From the NCBI GenBank assembly GCA_001557505.1, contig LSAX01000008.1, positions 124,001-188,000 on the forward strand: a DNA stretch of 64,000 nt, read 5' to 3'. Source of the stretch: Reticulascus tulasneorum. Its lineage: Eukaryota > Ascomycota > Sordariomycetes > Glomerellales > Reticulascaceae. The translations under genes were made by a program, and so were the position numbers. Shown piece by piece: positions 11,333 through 24,860 of the stretch. The first letter of the stretch is position 1. Every line of letters starts with the position of its first letter. The notes under the pieces are model-generated. The model searched no databases and had not been told where the DNA came from. It was given only the letters and a program-made list of their open reading frames with translations.

Positions 11333-13210
11333 ATGGCGCAAACGTCAACCGTCACCGTGGTTGGGCGGCCAGTAGCAACGTCCGCGATCGTTATCGCAAC
11401 CGCGGTCGGCGCCCTCACTATACTCCTCTACGTTTTGCGGCAAATGGCCCTCCCCAAACCTTTTTCAGGTATCCCATACAACAAAAAGGCGTCGAAACGC
11501 CTACTTGGTGATGTCCCTGATATATTAGCGAGCCCACATCGCCGCCAGTGGTTCATCGAACAGTCCATAAAGCACAACACGCCTATATTTCAGATCTTTA
11601 TGCGACCGTTTTCGAAGCCTTGGGTTCTGTTGACTGATTTCCACGAAGCACAGGACATATCTCTACGGCGTCTCAAGGAGTTTGACCGCAGCCACTTGAA
11701 CTACGAAAACTTTTCTGGCGTTGCTCCGAATCATCACATTACCATGAAGACGTCGGATCATAGATTCAAAAGAAACAAGGAACTTACGCGAGATCTCATG
11801 ACGCCAGGTTTTCTGAACGAGGCATGCAAATAATTCTATTTCTAATCCATCCATGACAACATCTCTGACATATTGGCTAGATATCTGCACCGCAGATCTA
11901 CGACAAAGTTCTCGTGCTAGTGGAGCTTTGGGACTTGAAGACTCGAGTGGCGAAAGGCCGCCCATTCCGGGCCGATATGGATATCTATAACATGTCCTTA
12001 GACATCATCATGGCGGTTGCATTCGACTTCGACGAAAGTCAAATGATGTTGCATAAGATCATTCGAGAAGTCGAGTCCAATAGCCGCTCCAACGTCCCGG
12101 GTAAGGAGGAGGACGCGTTCGTATTTCCTGAAACTGAAATCGATCCGCGACTGAACTCACTTATTGCCATTACCGAGAGTATTGGGGTTGCCTTCCGCTC
12201 ACCAATGCCGATAGTGGCCCACTGGCTCTACCGGCAAAAACCCTTCATGAAGAGAGCCATGGCGACTAGGGAGCTGGTGACTTTGACGCAGATTAACAAG
12301 GCTGTCAAGAGGCTAGAAGCGGCAGACTATTCCGATAGGAGCTCTAGATGCGCAATGGACTCGATGTTACTGAGAGAACGGAGTATTGCCCAAAAAGAGA
12401 ACAGAGAGCCTGTGTGGCACTCGCGGACGATCTATGATGAGGTAAGCTAGCATTAGTGATGCTCTCCACAGGTGCATTTTGCTAACCCATCGTCAGCTGT
12501 ACGGCTACATAGTTGGCGGGCATGATACCACTTCGTCGACCTTGACTTGGGCAATGAAATTCATTGCACGCGACCAGGGCTCGCAATCTCAACTTCGCAA
12601 AGTACTTCAAGCTGCCTTCTCTGATGCACTCAAGGGAAAACGCCAACCAACCGTCACGGAAATCACAAGATCTCAGATTCCATGGCTCGACGCGTTCATC
12701 GAAGAAGTCCTCCGTCACTCTAAAACCCTACCTTTGACGACCCGCGAGTCTGTTTGTGACACGGAGATCCTCGGATACCCGATTCCCAAGGGCACAACAG
12801 TCGTTATCGCAACGCATGGTCCGCCATACTTGTATTCTTCTATTGATGTCGACGAGAAATTACGTACGGAGACAAGTCGCCTCTCGAAGAAGCGATACGG
12901 AGAGTGGAACGACGAGGATGTGGGGCAGTTTATCCCCGAACGATGGCTGAAGGTTGAGAAAGACGAGAACGGCGGCGAGCAGCTTGTCTATGATGCCCTG
13001 GCCGGTCCGTTCCTGAGCTTCGGTGCGGGGCCGAGGGGATGTTTTGGAAAGAGGTTGGCGTATCTCGAGTTGCGACTATGTATAACGTTGCTGATCTGGA
13101 ACTTCGAGTTGCAGACGGTGGGCAGCCACTTGGACTCTGACGACTGGGTAGAGAAGATGACAACTATGCCTACGGAATGCTACGTAAAGCTAAATAGGCT
13201 AGTTTACTAG
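11333..13210 (+). CDS. cytochrome P450 monooxygenase
   Basis: A membrane-anchored microsomal P450 of unknown substrate. The start ATG at 11333 sits in a caccATGg context. Exons are 11333-11821, 11896-12441 and 12497-13210, giving 582 aa. Residues about 16-37 form the N-terminal anchor. The I-helix motif is GGHDTTSST (about 352-360), the ExxR motif is EEVLR (about 415-418), the meander is FIPERW, and the haem loop FGAGPRGCFG carries the axial Cys at about 527. Intron 1 (11822-11895) has a GC donor (gag/gcatgc) with a normal ctgac branch site and cag acceptor; with it, frame and protein sequence continue cleanly. No backbone synthase lies nearby, so this is not an obvious secondary-metabolite cluster. 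The oxygenase call is secure; the role is unknown. Confidence 0.93.
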
Positions 13211-14625
13211 GCACTTGAATAGCAATACTAAGATGTTGAACATGCAGTTAATATGAACATCCAAGAAGTTAGTACCATGCCACTTCGAGTAATGACTGAC
13301 GAAGGTGAATTCTTCACGTTTGCTCTCCCAGATTGTCCGAGCTCGCAAGCATTCCTCAACACTATTGAACATGGCAATACCGCGACACGATGCATGGAAC
13401 TCATACATTCTCGCAGCTTTGACAATTTGTTATCTGAGCCTAGCCCTTTCGCTTAACTTGGCGGCGAGCCCTACAAGTTACTTGTCCGCAACTGGATTAC
13501 TGTCTCGCTAGTCGCATTGGCCTCTAATATTTCAAGGATCTCCTGCTTGGCCGAATTAATATGGAAACTGCGAAGAAGTGGAAGCTCCGATAGGACTGAT
13601 TTCATTAACCTGTAGCAACCAATGTTTACACGTCTTGTGGTAGATGAGTTCCTTATATGTCCTGGCTTGCGAAGAGTCAGTCCAATGCACTTAGCCGCAG
13701 CTTGGTTACGCAGAGGGCATTAGCGCAAGTTGCCAGGATGCATTCAAATGTGACTGTCCATGAGATCTCATGATGGCAAATGAGTAGACTAATGCGGACT
13801 AGAGTAAGAGATAATTCGATAGTATGAGTCTCACGAATTGCAATTCACCATGAATTAGCCCTATCTGCACTGGCTGAGCACAAACCCGTCTACTTTGCCA
13901 ATGTAAGACTTGTCTCTAGCAGCGTATATAAATATATCATGGGGAAAACAGGCCAAAATCGAAGTGAGCTTGGGGTCCAGGTAGCCTTGTTCCTCCCTGG
14001 CTGGGCCAATCGCCCAATGAATCTACTTGAATTTGAAAGCACCAACAAGCTATCTTATGCCGACAACAACTTTTCTGCACTAGCGCGCGTCATCTGTAGA
14101 TGGACTACGTAAAATTCTTTGAATTTTTCAAGTTTAATGCGTTTCGGTTATGCCAAAGAATGGGAAAACAATCCTTGTCGGTTGTGTCTTTTGCGGTTGT
14201 ACCAATGGCGACACCATGCCGCTCATGCATGCCAAGGCTCATGAGAAAGATTGAGCAAGATATTCCCCACGACGGCAAATCTGGCAAGGACCTCAAGTTA
14301 ATATTCTTTGATAATGCCAAATAATGGGCAAGCCACCAAGAGTTCTAGACCCGTGGCGTTTGCGCTGATTCTAATGGAACGCAGCCGATGAGAAAGATGC
14401 CATAAGGTATATAGGTGTGGGATGGGAGGCAATGCCGTCCTCAAATCCTGCTCCGGATTCCAGAGCCACGGAGCTGGGAGGTCGTGCTAAGTGCTAAACA
14501 TAGCTCCTACCCGACTCGTAGAGTCAGCCAGCACTGATCCGAAACTTGCAATACAAGCTGATCCCAGTGTCATTCCTGCAACTGTTCTGCCCAGCCTTCT
14601 CTCTCTCCAAGACAATCCAGTCATC
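13211..14625. other. intergenic, upstream of ferric reductase
   Basis: About 1.4 kb without a supported gene. An ATG-started 74-codon stretch at 14100-14324 (+) resembles nothing. A near-repeat of 15 bp (atgccaaaNaatggg) occurs at about 14150 and 14313. The part next to 14626 should contain the ferric reductase promoter; no perfect ATCWGATAA iron-regulator site was seen. Confidence 0.4.
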
Positions 14626-16914
14626 ATGGCCGCCTTTCCCTCTCGATCCTCAATCCCTACCACCATCTTGTTCTCTCTCATTGCTATCATTCTTTACTCC
14701 CCTACTGTGTATGCTGATGGAGTCGGCCTCATTGGTGCCGGGAAATGGATGTACAAGCCCATCTGCGCACATGCTTGCCGCCGCATCATCGCCAACTGTC
14801 CCCTCCTTTGCGTCGCCGACGATGAGCAGGCACCCCATCATCGTCGACATACCCACGGCGGATCTACACCACCAGAATGTTTCTTGAAAGACAAGGCGTT
14901 TCTCCGCACTATGGCATTGTGCATCGCAGAGCGCTGCCCCCGCGACGGCGTTCCTACGTCCATCATAGAGGACTACTGGGAGGGGCATCTTGCCACGGGC
15001 AGCTTGGCCGATACCTCACTAAAGCCCATCATGCCGTATACGGAGGCGCTGATGTTCGCTCGCGAAGACGTCGAGAAGATAGGCGAGGCAGAAGTGCCTA
15101 TTGCAGTATCCAGCGAACCCCTGAACCAAACTAGCTTCATTTCTGAGGAGAAATTCATCAGCTATTATAACGGGTACAAGTACTTTGAGATTGGAGAGAA
15201 TGGACATACCGCAAATAGGTAACAATCCTACCAAACGCCATTCCCAGCTCGGAGCACGCACTGACTTGAACTTAGTGTTGCCATTGTCATTACCACCATT
15301 TTTATTCCAATCCTGGCATCGCTTGCCCGTTTCATTCCCGTTCCGGCAGTGTGGAAGAGCTACATCAGTGCCACTCTCATCCAGCCAGCATGGGGAACTC
15401 GCTATCGTACCCCAATGCCCGGCAATATTGGGCTGATGCCGACACGTGGACAAGCCTTGTTCATCGCCTACATCTTCCTTACGAACACCTTCTTAGTCGT
15501 CTTCCCGTACCAGCTCAAGCAGCCGAACTACATCTCAGAGAGTGATCACTCGCAGTTGGTCATGATTGTGGGAGACCGTGCTGGCGCACTTGCCTTCGCG
15601 AACTTTGTGGCACTTTTTGTCTTCTCTGCACGCAACAACGTGCTGCTGTGGCTCACCAACTGGAGCCACTCCACGTTTCTCCTGCTTCATCGATGGGTTG
15701 GCTACATCTGTATTATTCAAACGGTTCTTCACTCGGTCCTGATGCTGTACTGGTACGATCGCTGGGCGGACTATAGCGCCGAGAGCGTGCTCCCATACTG
15801 GTATTGGGGCATTGTTGCCACGCTCGCCATCTGCATCATGTGGCCCTTGTCTATTCTCCCCATCCGCCAGCGCGTCTATGAGATTTTCTTAGCTACGCAT
15901 CAGGTTTTCGCGGTTCTCGTGCTTGTGACAGCATTTCTCCACATCTGGTATCTGTTCGAGTACAACTGGGGCTACGAAATCTGGGTCTATGTCGCAGGGG
16001 GCATCTGGGGTGCGGACCGCCTCTTGCGGGTGGCTCGTATTGCCCGTAACGGCATTCGGACAGCGAATGTCTCCGTTATCGATGAAAGCGGGGAATATCT
16101 TCGTGTCGAGATTGACAATATGGTAGCCCATGGCCATGTCTACCTTTACTTCCCTTCCCTTACCTGGCGGTTCTGGGAGAGCCATCCCTTTTCGGTGCTA
16201 TCTTCCTTCAGTGGCTCACCATCCCTGCCGCGGAAAATCAGGACCGTCGGTACTTCACACGCAGCCTCTGATACTGAGAAGGGCCCGCCGTCGGTAGAAA
16301 TTGCCAGCCGGGAGATCTCTGCCCACGGGCCGGGTCATAGCATTTCTGTCCCATCCTCTTCATCAGACTCTCCAACTCGATCATCGGAGGAACCACTTCA
16401 CCCACGTATCTCGCTTCTTCTACGTGCGCAGACAGGCACAACCACAAGTCTTGTAGCCCGCACACTCGCCGCTGGCGGGACCTTTCGCCTGCCAGTTCTT
16501 GTTGAGTCGTCCTACCACTCCAACTCCACCAGTGACCTGTCTCAGTGCTCGACGCTGCTGTGCATCGCTGGCGGCGTAGGCATCACGGCTGTTCTTCCCA
16601 TAGTACGTACGTTTGGCGGACTGCGCACGCGGCTATGTTGGGGGGTTCGGAGCGAGAATATCCTCCGCGCAACCGATGTGGAAATGAAACAATTAGGAGA
16701 CCATGTTGAGATCGAAACGAGTATTGGGGCTAGATTGCCGATTGCGGAGATCCTCGCGGAGGAGCTTGTGACTAATGACCAGGGAGACATCGGTGTCGTG
16801 GTTTGCGGGCCGGCTGGTATGGCAGATGAAGTGCGACGGGTGGTTGGCGAGATTGGACGGTCAGGCCGGTCCAGACGAGGGGTTGTGTTTATCGATGAGG
16901 CATTCGGGTGGTGA
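14626..16914 (+). CDS. ferric-chelate reductase (FRE family)
   Basis: A plasma-membrane flavocytochrome that reduces Fe(III), or Cu(II), chelates outside the cell with electrons from NADPH, feeding high-affinity iron uptake. Exons are 14626-15218 and 15276-16914, giving 743 aa. The start (tcatcATGGcc) opens a signal peptide (SSIPTTILFSLIAIILYSPTVYA). An extracellular Cys/His-rich domain follows. The ferric-reductase core holds two bis-His pairs spaced 14 residues apart: HRWVGYICIIQTVLH and HQVFAVLVLVTAFLH. The FAD motif is HPFSV. The NADPH site is CIAGGVGITAVLPI, with the terminal VVCGPAGM. The Ser/Thr-rich insert between the FAD and NADP motifs is typical of fungal members. No FET3/FTR1 partner lies in the window. 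Iron-responsive regulation is expected but not seen directly. Confidence 0.95.
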
Positions 16915-17796
16915 TCTGTTCTACTAAATGCCGTCGATGTTGGCTGTCTGTTTGGGCTCCGTAAAAGGCAGCTGTTATGCAAAATGGCACCCTCAAAATG
17001 AGAGAAATATTTGCTAGAGTATTGCAATCTGCCAGGTCCTTAAAGCTAATCTAGCACGTGAATTGCTCTCATCTTTCAGTCTCAAGCAATTTCTCTAGGT
17101 GACCAAGTTTCACTGAAGAAGTAGATTGTGCTGTGTATACGCTCTCACAAGCGAATATCCTGTATTCCTAGTTATGAGTAGGTATTCCTAACTGGTGAAG
17201 CTGGAGTCCCTGTAGTTTTCTAAGTGGCTAGAACAGAGAAGGGATGGTGGCGAGCGTTAAAAGACCTTGAGATTTCTATCTTGAGTCAAATTGTCACAAA
17301 TACTTTGCAACAAAGACACACAGGAATCGTTATATCATGCTCGTGTGAGATGCCAATCACGAAAGAACGATGTAGTGTTGAAGACGTCTATCATCTTGCT
17401 ATCGAGATGCTCAAACAGAATGAGGTTTCGCCATCATCCATAGGCATATCAGATGAGAGCCTCGAGGTGTTTCCTGAGCCCAATCACCATAAGTTGATTA
17501 CCAACTGTTCGGGCCCTTCATAATGATCCCCCCTGGTCTACGTGCATGGTCCGTTCCCATCGGCAATGTCAGCCGGCTACAACAGCAGTTGTCTAAAATC
17601 GTGCGTGAGTCCCCCACGAACTCCAGTAATAGCAATGCAAATCTTACCAGTTTGAACGCCTTCGTAAGCAAGCTTTCTATAGTGTGGCTCATTACCCAGT
17701 CATCGAGTTTCATGAACCCGGACCTATGTAGCCGAGCTGATGCAGAATCCCCGTGAAGGCTTGTTTTGAAGTATTAAGTTCATCCACACCGTTCTC
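16915..17796. other. convergent intergenic region with uncertain coding traces
   Basis: The region lies between convergent ferric reductase and AMSH genes. Two overlapping open stretches on the + strand (17224-17523 and 17523-17756) are longer than chance neighbours. The first begins with GTG, and neither resembles a family I can name. They may be a decayed gene. Confidence 0.35.
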
Positions 17797-19569
17797 CTAT
17801 CGGCTTGGACGCAGATCTTTAACGTAGAACTCAAGTTTTTCCGATTCGTAAACATGTCCAGGCGGATTCTTAGCTCCCGTGTATATGTTATCAATCGAGT
17901 GCTGGTGAAATGTATCCACGTGCGTGCACTGCAGAATGTGTGTCAACCCGGGAGGATTGGTAAGCCGAAAGATGCCATGTCTGCATGAGAGCTTTAGCGA
18001 CGATTTGGAGACAAGGGGGATGGGATGAACTTACGACGGTGTATGCCTCGGAGCACACACAATGGCAATGCTTTCCGGCATCATGACCTGATAGCCAGCC
18101 TGCGTGTGCAGATCACGAGAACTCATGAAGCATGTCTGAGTTGGGTGAGTATGAATCCAGCCAACCATCAGAAGGTCCTCGTTGATGCAGTAATCGAGCA
18201 TGGCAGATTCATTCTCGGTCTCGCAAGTATCTGACGTGCACTTCTGCTCTGGGATGAGTAGGCAGCTGATGAATAGCGCGTTGTTAACAGGTCGTCCACA
18301 CAGAATACCACACATCTCCAATCCTTTCCGGGTGTTTTCGGCGGCAACGTCCAGAAAGCTGTCTCTGAGGTTGCTGGGAAGAAAAACGGGACGGATCGGA
18401 TCACCATTCTCAAGGTACGCAGCCGGCATGAATGCAAGCCGCTCCTTTTTCGGCGGTTGAGCAATTTCTTCCTTCGGAGGTAATTCAGGAATACCTTCGG
18501 GTGTGGCTTCTGGCGTAGCCAGTTGCGCGTAGCGAGAGTATATCGGCAAGTCTTCTTTGCCAGGTCGCGGGGGTGGTGGCAGATCAATGTGTTCGGGAGG
18601 TGATACCCGCTCTTTCGGTGGTTTAAGAGGCTGGGATAAATGTGGCCTCTGCGGTTCGAGAGGTGTTGCGTCGTATTGAACAGGTTGAGATTTGGATATG
18701 GAGGGATAATGGTACGTGTAGCTGCTCGTCCGAGGGACGGAACCAAGGCTTTGACGTGTCGAGCTTCTGATGCCGCTGCCTGTGTCTTCTGCCCGTCTGT
18801 CATCGGCAGCGTCTAGCCTGCGTCGAGTGGCTTCCATTTGCCGTTGAAGATCGTCATCGTCAGCCGCCGGCCGCCTGGAGTTCCCGGCCCAGATATCCCA
18901 AGTCCCAGCCTTCCGGCGCTCTTGTTCCTCCTCTTCCGAAATACCGGCTCGTCGCGTCGCTTTCTTTGCAGCATCTCGTCGCCGGAACTCCTTCTGGGCA
19001 AGATCCACAGCTAGTTCCTGGTGGTGTGCGGCATTCAGTATTTTTGCGTTTCCGCTCAAGGTCGGATCTCGTGCTGCAAACTCTTGGTAGGTCGATAGCT
19101 TCTGCGGAGAACTCTGCGGATCTTGGATATCTTGCACCTTCTTTGCCGACGCGGTCATCAAGTCCCATTCTTTATATTCACGGTCGATGGCCGGCTTCAG
19201 TTCTTCGAGTAGTTTGACTACTCCGCGTTGCCTTGCGAAAAGCGGTTTGAAGATGGCCTTGCTCTGAGGCAGCTTGAACTCGGGATGGGTCGGCAAGTGA
19301 TTAATGACGAGGAACGAGTGGCGCCATAGCATTTGGTATGCCTTGCCAATATCGCCGTCTCGCAAGGCGAAGTTCGCCTACAAGTAATGTCAGCGCGTTC
19401 AACTTCGGACTGGGAGGGGGACTGCACAAACCTCTTGGTACAGCGTCTCGGCAGCACGACCCCAATGCTTGAATGGTATGTTCGGCTGGAATGCGAAGCC
19501 TTCCGCCACTTTCGCGATTTCTGCGACGCTCATCGGGCGGCTAGGCCGCAAGCCTGATGAAGCATCCAT
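17797..19569 (-). CDS. AMSH/Sst2-type JAMM deubiquitinase
   Basis: A zinc metalloprotease that trims Lys63-linked ubiquitin from cargo at ESCRT-bearing endosomes (AMSH in animals, Sst2 in fission yeast). Exons are 19569-19432, 19377-18035 and 17980-17797, giving 554 aa. The N-terminal helical domain (about 1-130) matches the AMSH/USP8 dimerisation region. The middle is charged and Pro-rich. The C-terminal MPN+ domain carries the complete JAMM motif HTHPTQTCFMSSRD (H455, H457, S465, D468) and continues in the last exon as HGIFRLTNPPG...GHVYESEKLEFYVKDLR, the family's usual end. An in-frame ATG at 19656 exists, but MDASSG at 19569 fits the family start better. VPS4, another late ESCRT factor, is encoded 3 kb away. 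Confidence 0.95.
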
Positions 19570-20741
19570 CTTTGCCAGAAAACGAGCAGATCTACGAGGC
19601 GAAACTAGAAAGACGAATTCAACGATAAAGTTAGGGCTCAAATAATGAGTCCTCACGGAAGGGAAAGCCTCAGATGGCGTCGTTCATAGTTCCAGCGCAA
19701 CAAAGGATGGCAGCCTGGAACGTGGGGAGGTCAAACCAGTGGGCTTTGAAAGGTCTCCGTCATCTCTGTTATGACGGAGCACCTTCTGGTAGGTACTTGA
19801 CTTTTAGTCCCGTACATTTGCGAATACCCCGGGCGTCAGCCAGGTCACGCGCCACAGTGACAATAACCCCGCTAAAGCTCCAGCCACAAGCCACATGCAA
19901 ATGGCGGGGCAGCTTACTAAGCAGTGCTGCCCGTCCTTTTGGTAGCACTGCTTTTTAGTCCTTTTTTTTTTTAGGGCGGAAACGGAAAGGCTTTGGTGCT
20001 GCTCCTGTAAACCAACATCAGTAACCTGCAACTGAAGCTTATCCTACTTCTCATGTTCAAATCTGCCAGACATGTATACGATTCTTCACGAAACTTGAAA
20101 TAAGGGCCCCAAGGCAATGTCTTAATCATTACAAAGTTGACTGGTAACCTAAACAAATCCCGCCTGCAGCTCCAGCAGCTCATTTCCAGTATCGGATGAT
20201 TTCGGAGGAGTTGCTTCTTTCCGAATGTGAGGCACAAAAGAAATGAGCCTATCATTCGTTATGGCTACCTCGCACAGATACCACTGAGGCTCGAGTCTGT
20301 AGAATCCTATGCAGCTATTACGCGAGGCTCCGCCTCGCTTTCAGCTTTCCTCGCCCCCTTCTCCCGCGGCGTTATGGTATGGCAGCCGCTACCCCTTGAG
20401 AGCTACAACGCGAGCCTCCTCTGCCCCCACGAGAGTGCTACATACGAGTCGAGGAACATGTTGAGCCGGCCTGATTAGGCTAACTTATGCTTTTCTCTCA
20501 GACCCCCAGAGCATCCCACTCAGCAAGTGCTTGGCATCCTCTGTTTGAAGCTGTACCCATGGTCCCGCAACGCCACCCTGGTGAAGAGCGTCCCGATGCA
20601 TCCCGTATGGCTCCAAATTCGTGGACACAAAAGCTGCGCTGTGTCCCGTCGCATTTTCCTATTCACTTCTTGCCCTGTGCTTTACATTCAAGTGAAATCT
20701 CTTCATTCCTACTTGTATCGCTCTCCCCGTCTACTCAAAAC
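19570..20741. other. divergent intergenic region
   Basis: About 1.2 kb between the divergent AMSH gene and the unknown gene at 20742. A T-rich run of 10 or more bases lies at about 19962-19972. The frame of the downstream gene stays open back to 20487, but its composition there is unlike protein. No separate gene is supported. Confidence 0.45.
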
Positions 20742-21491
20742 ATGGCATTTTACGCGCTCAGGACAGAAGAACTTGATTCTTCTCCAACAACTTCTCCTTC
20801 TCTTTGCAGGCGTAGGTCCAATCTCTGCGGCACAGTCCTTGTGCGCACAATTTACCATCTGACTGACAGCCTTCCAGAAAGCATCGACAAGGTTGTGGAC
20901 TTATTCGATGTCAAGGGCGGGCGTGCTGCAATCCAGGCCGACGGCTCTCTTTGGTCCATGTTGCTGCAGTGCTTCGCCCGACTTTCGGCCACGTTCAAGA
21001 TAACTGATCCCAAAAACGTCTTGTCTGCCCCAACTGCATTGCCTCGTATGCTGCAAGCCACATTTGACACAGATGCACATGCCTTTCTCTCGAAAGACTC
21101 TTCCGATATTCTCAGCCATCTCGACGAGTCGGACAAAGCACGTCTGATGGCTCAGGCTGTCGCCGGTTTAGTGCTTATATTCCATCATCTCGAGGGCTCG
21201 AATGGTGTCTCACCCAGCCGTTTTGACCATGAACTTCAACTCTTTGCCGACAGTGAGCAACGAAGCCGGGCTATTCACAGAATTGAGGCAAGCAAGTTAT
21301 TCGGGAGATGTTACTTAAGAAGTCAGATCTCGGACCTTATCATGGATGCCGTTGAAGGGAGGGACGATGGGGTTAAAACGCCATCGATTCCCGACGAGGA
21401 GGATTATCAAAGTGTTATTAGCTGGGCCACCGAACTTCCGCCCCGGAACATGGGCTTGCCGTGGGGTTTCTCTATTATGGCGTTGAACTGA
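20742..21491 (+). CDS. hypothetical protein, 249 aa
   Basis: The ATG at 20742 (aaaacATGgca) opens an uninterrupted 249-residue frame rich in amphipathic helical segments (for example SIDKVVDLFDVKGGRAA, DKARLMAQAVAGLVLIFHHL), ending in WGFSIMALN. There is no signal peptide, membrane segment or catalytic motif. I do not recognise the family. The frame extends upstream to 20487, but those codons look like 5' UTR. Frame length and codon composition support a real gene. A fungal-specific regulatory or scaffold protein is as much as can be guessed. Confidence 0.55.
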   Translation: MAFYALRTEELDSSPTTSPSLCRRRSNLCGTVLVRTIYHLTDSLPESIDKVVDLFDVKGGRAAIQADGSLWSMLLQCFARLSATFKITDPKNVLSAPTALPRMLQATFDTDAHAFLSKDSSDILSHLDESDKARLMAQAVAGLVLIFHHLEGSNGVSPSRFDHELQLFADSEQRSRAIHRIEASKLFGRCYLRSQISDLIMDAVEGRDDGVKTPSIPDEEDYQSVISWATELPPRNMGLPWGFSIMALN

Positions 21492-21653
21492 ATGACTTGA
21501 TAATCTGCTGTCTTGGGGGCGATATCTCAAACAGGTTTATATTAGCATGGAGTCTGGCATTACGAATGGGTATAAGATTAGTAGTGTAAGATACTGTATT
21601 GAAAAACTCATCTCCAACCACTCGCATCGTTTCCCTTGCTTGAAGTGCATGCT

Positions 21654-22200
21654 CTAGGCCTTAATTGCCTCTTTACCCTTAGCCTGCCCCGCCATTGCTT
21701 GAGCACCAGCTTGCGCCTGTATTAGCTCACTCCTCTTCTTCTCAATCCTTGCTTGGATCTCCTTGATTTGACTCTCCTGTCTATCGCTGGAATGCTAGTC
21801 AGTAGGCTGCGTTTGGTGGAAGACGGAACATGGCACACATTTCTTTCACAATAAAGTCTAAACGACCCTTCACTGTACTCTCAGCCTCCGCCTTATCCTG
21901 CTTGAGAAGCACCGGGCCCACCAGTTTGTAGATCGTTTCGCCCGACTTCAGTTTATCGAATTCCTGGGGCACTGTCAACTCTCTACACCGTGTGGTGCTT
22001 CTCATTGTGAGACATACTTGCTTGACGCCGAGATTTTCTTGCCTCTGTGCTTCCAACTTTTGACGTGCTTGAACCACCGTCTGTAACTCTGCAGATAGGA
22101 TGAGTAATGATAGTTTAACAAGTACCTAAGCTAAAATACCTTGTTGAATCTCCGTGTACTCTTCGGAGAGCTTTTGCAGGAGCGCTTGAATCTCAGCCAT
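21654..22200 (-). CDS. YKE2/PFD6: prefoldin subunit 6
   Basis: A beta-type subunit of the hexameric prefoldin chaperone, which passes nascent actin and tubulin to the CCT chaperonin in the cytosol. Exons are 22200-22140, 22088-22018, 21963-21839 and 21786-21654, with introns of 51-54 nt, giving 129 aa, the usual length. Two coiled-coil helices frame the central hairpin: the N-terminal helix MAEIQALLQKLSEEY with ARQKLEAQRQEN, then the family signature VYKLVGPVLL-like segment (IYKLVGPVLLKQDKAEA), then the C-terminal helix with DRQESQIKEIQARIEKKR. The gene is small and heavily split, so it is easily missed. It is divergent from VPS4 across 714 bp. Confidence 0.93.
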
Positions 22201-24338
<2,138 letters not shown>

Positions 24339-24860
24339 AAGAAGAAGATGAGAGGGACCGTTTGTGCATGCAGCCGCCAGGACACATAGCGAGAGTGGCG
24401 ACGAACCGAACGAACTGGCCAATAGGTACAGAACATGGCGTCCTATGGCGTTTTACCACCGGTGGATAGGTGGCATCTTGCATTGTGGCTCGTAGCGTAA
24501 ATGGCAAGAAACTGGTATATTTGTTATGTACATTAATGTTCCAGCGCGGATTAGCTGGTAGCTGACTCGCACCCCAACCGACCTCCATGCGCTCTCAGCA
24601 ATCCGGTGAGGTGCTCTCTCGTAGGTGCGAGTACACACAGACTAGTCACTGGCGGTTGTGCCGTGGAACAGATACGAAAGTCAACCAGCCACTGTACTGG
24701 GTATGGAATCTTCGACTGTACATACATATAATGCTAACAAAGTCCAAACTCCCTTCCGCCCTACGTAACGCCTCTCCAATAGTAGCCAGATGCCAAGTAC
24801 TTAGCCAGTTAAAGTAAAGATCCCCAAGATACGGAGCCACACGCATCAGCCCGTGACCGT
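24339..24860. other. convergent 3' region
   Basis: About 520 bp between convergent VPS4 and NOP56. It probably contains both 3' UTRs. Nothing else is visible. Confidence 0.5.

Noticed and set aside
11333..16914. Possible secondary-metabolite cluster from P450 plus ferric reductase
   Set aside because: No polyketide, peptide or terpene synthase nearby, and large gaps separate the genes.
17224..17756. Two overlapping + strand open stretches between ferric reductase and AMSH
   Set aside because: The first begins with GTG and they overlap at a stop/start. A weak resemblance to fungal acyltransferases was not convincing. Possible decayed gene only.
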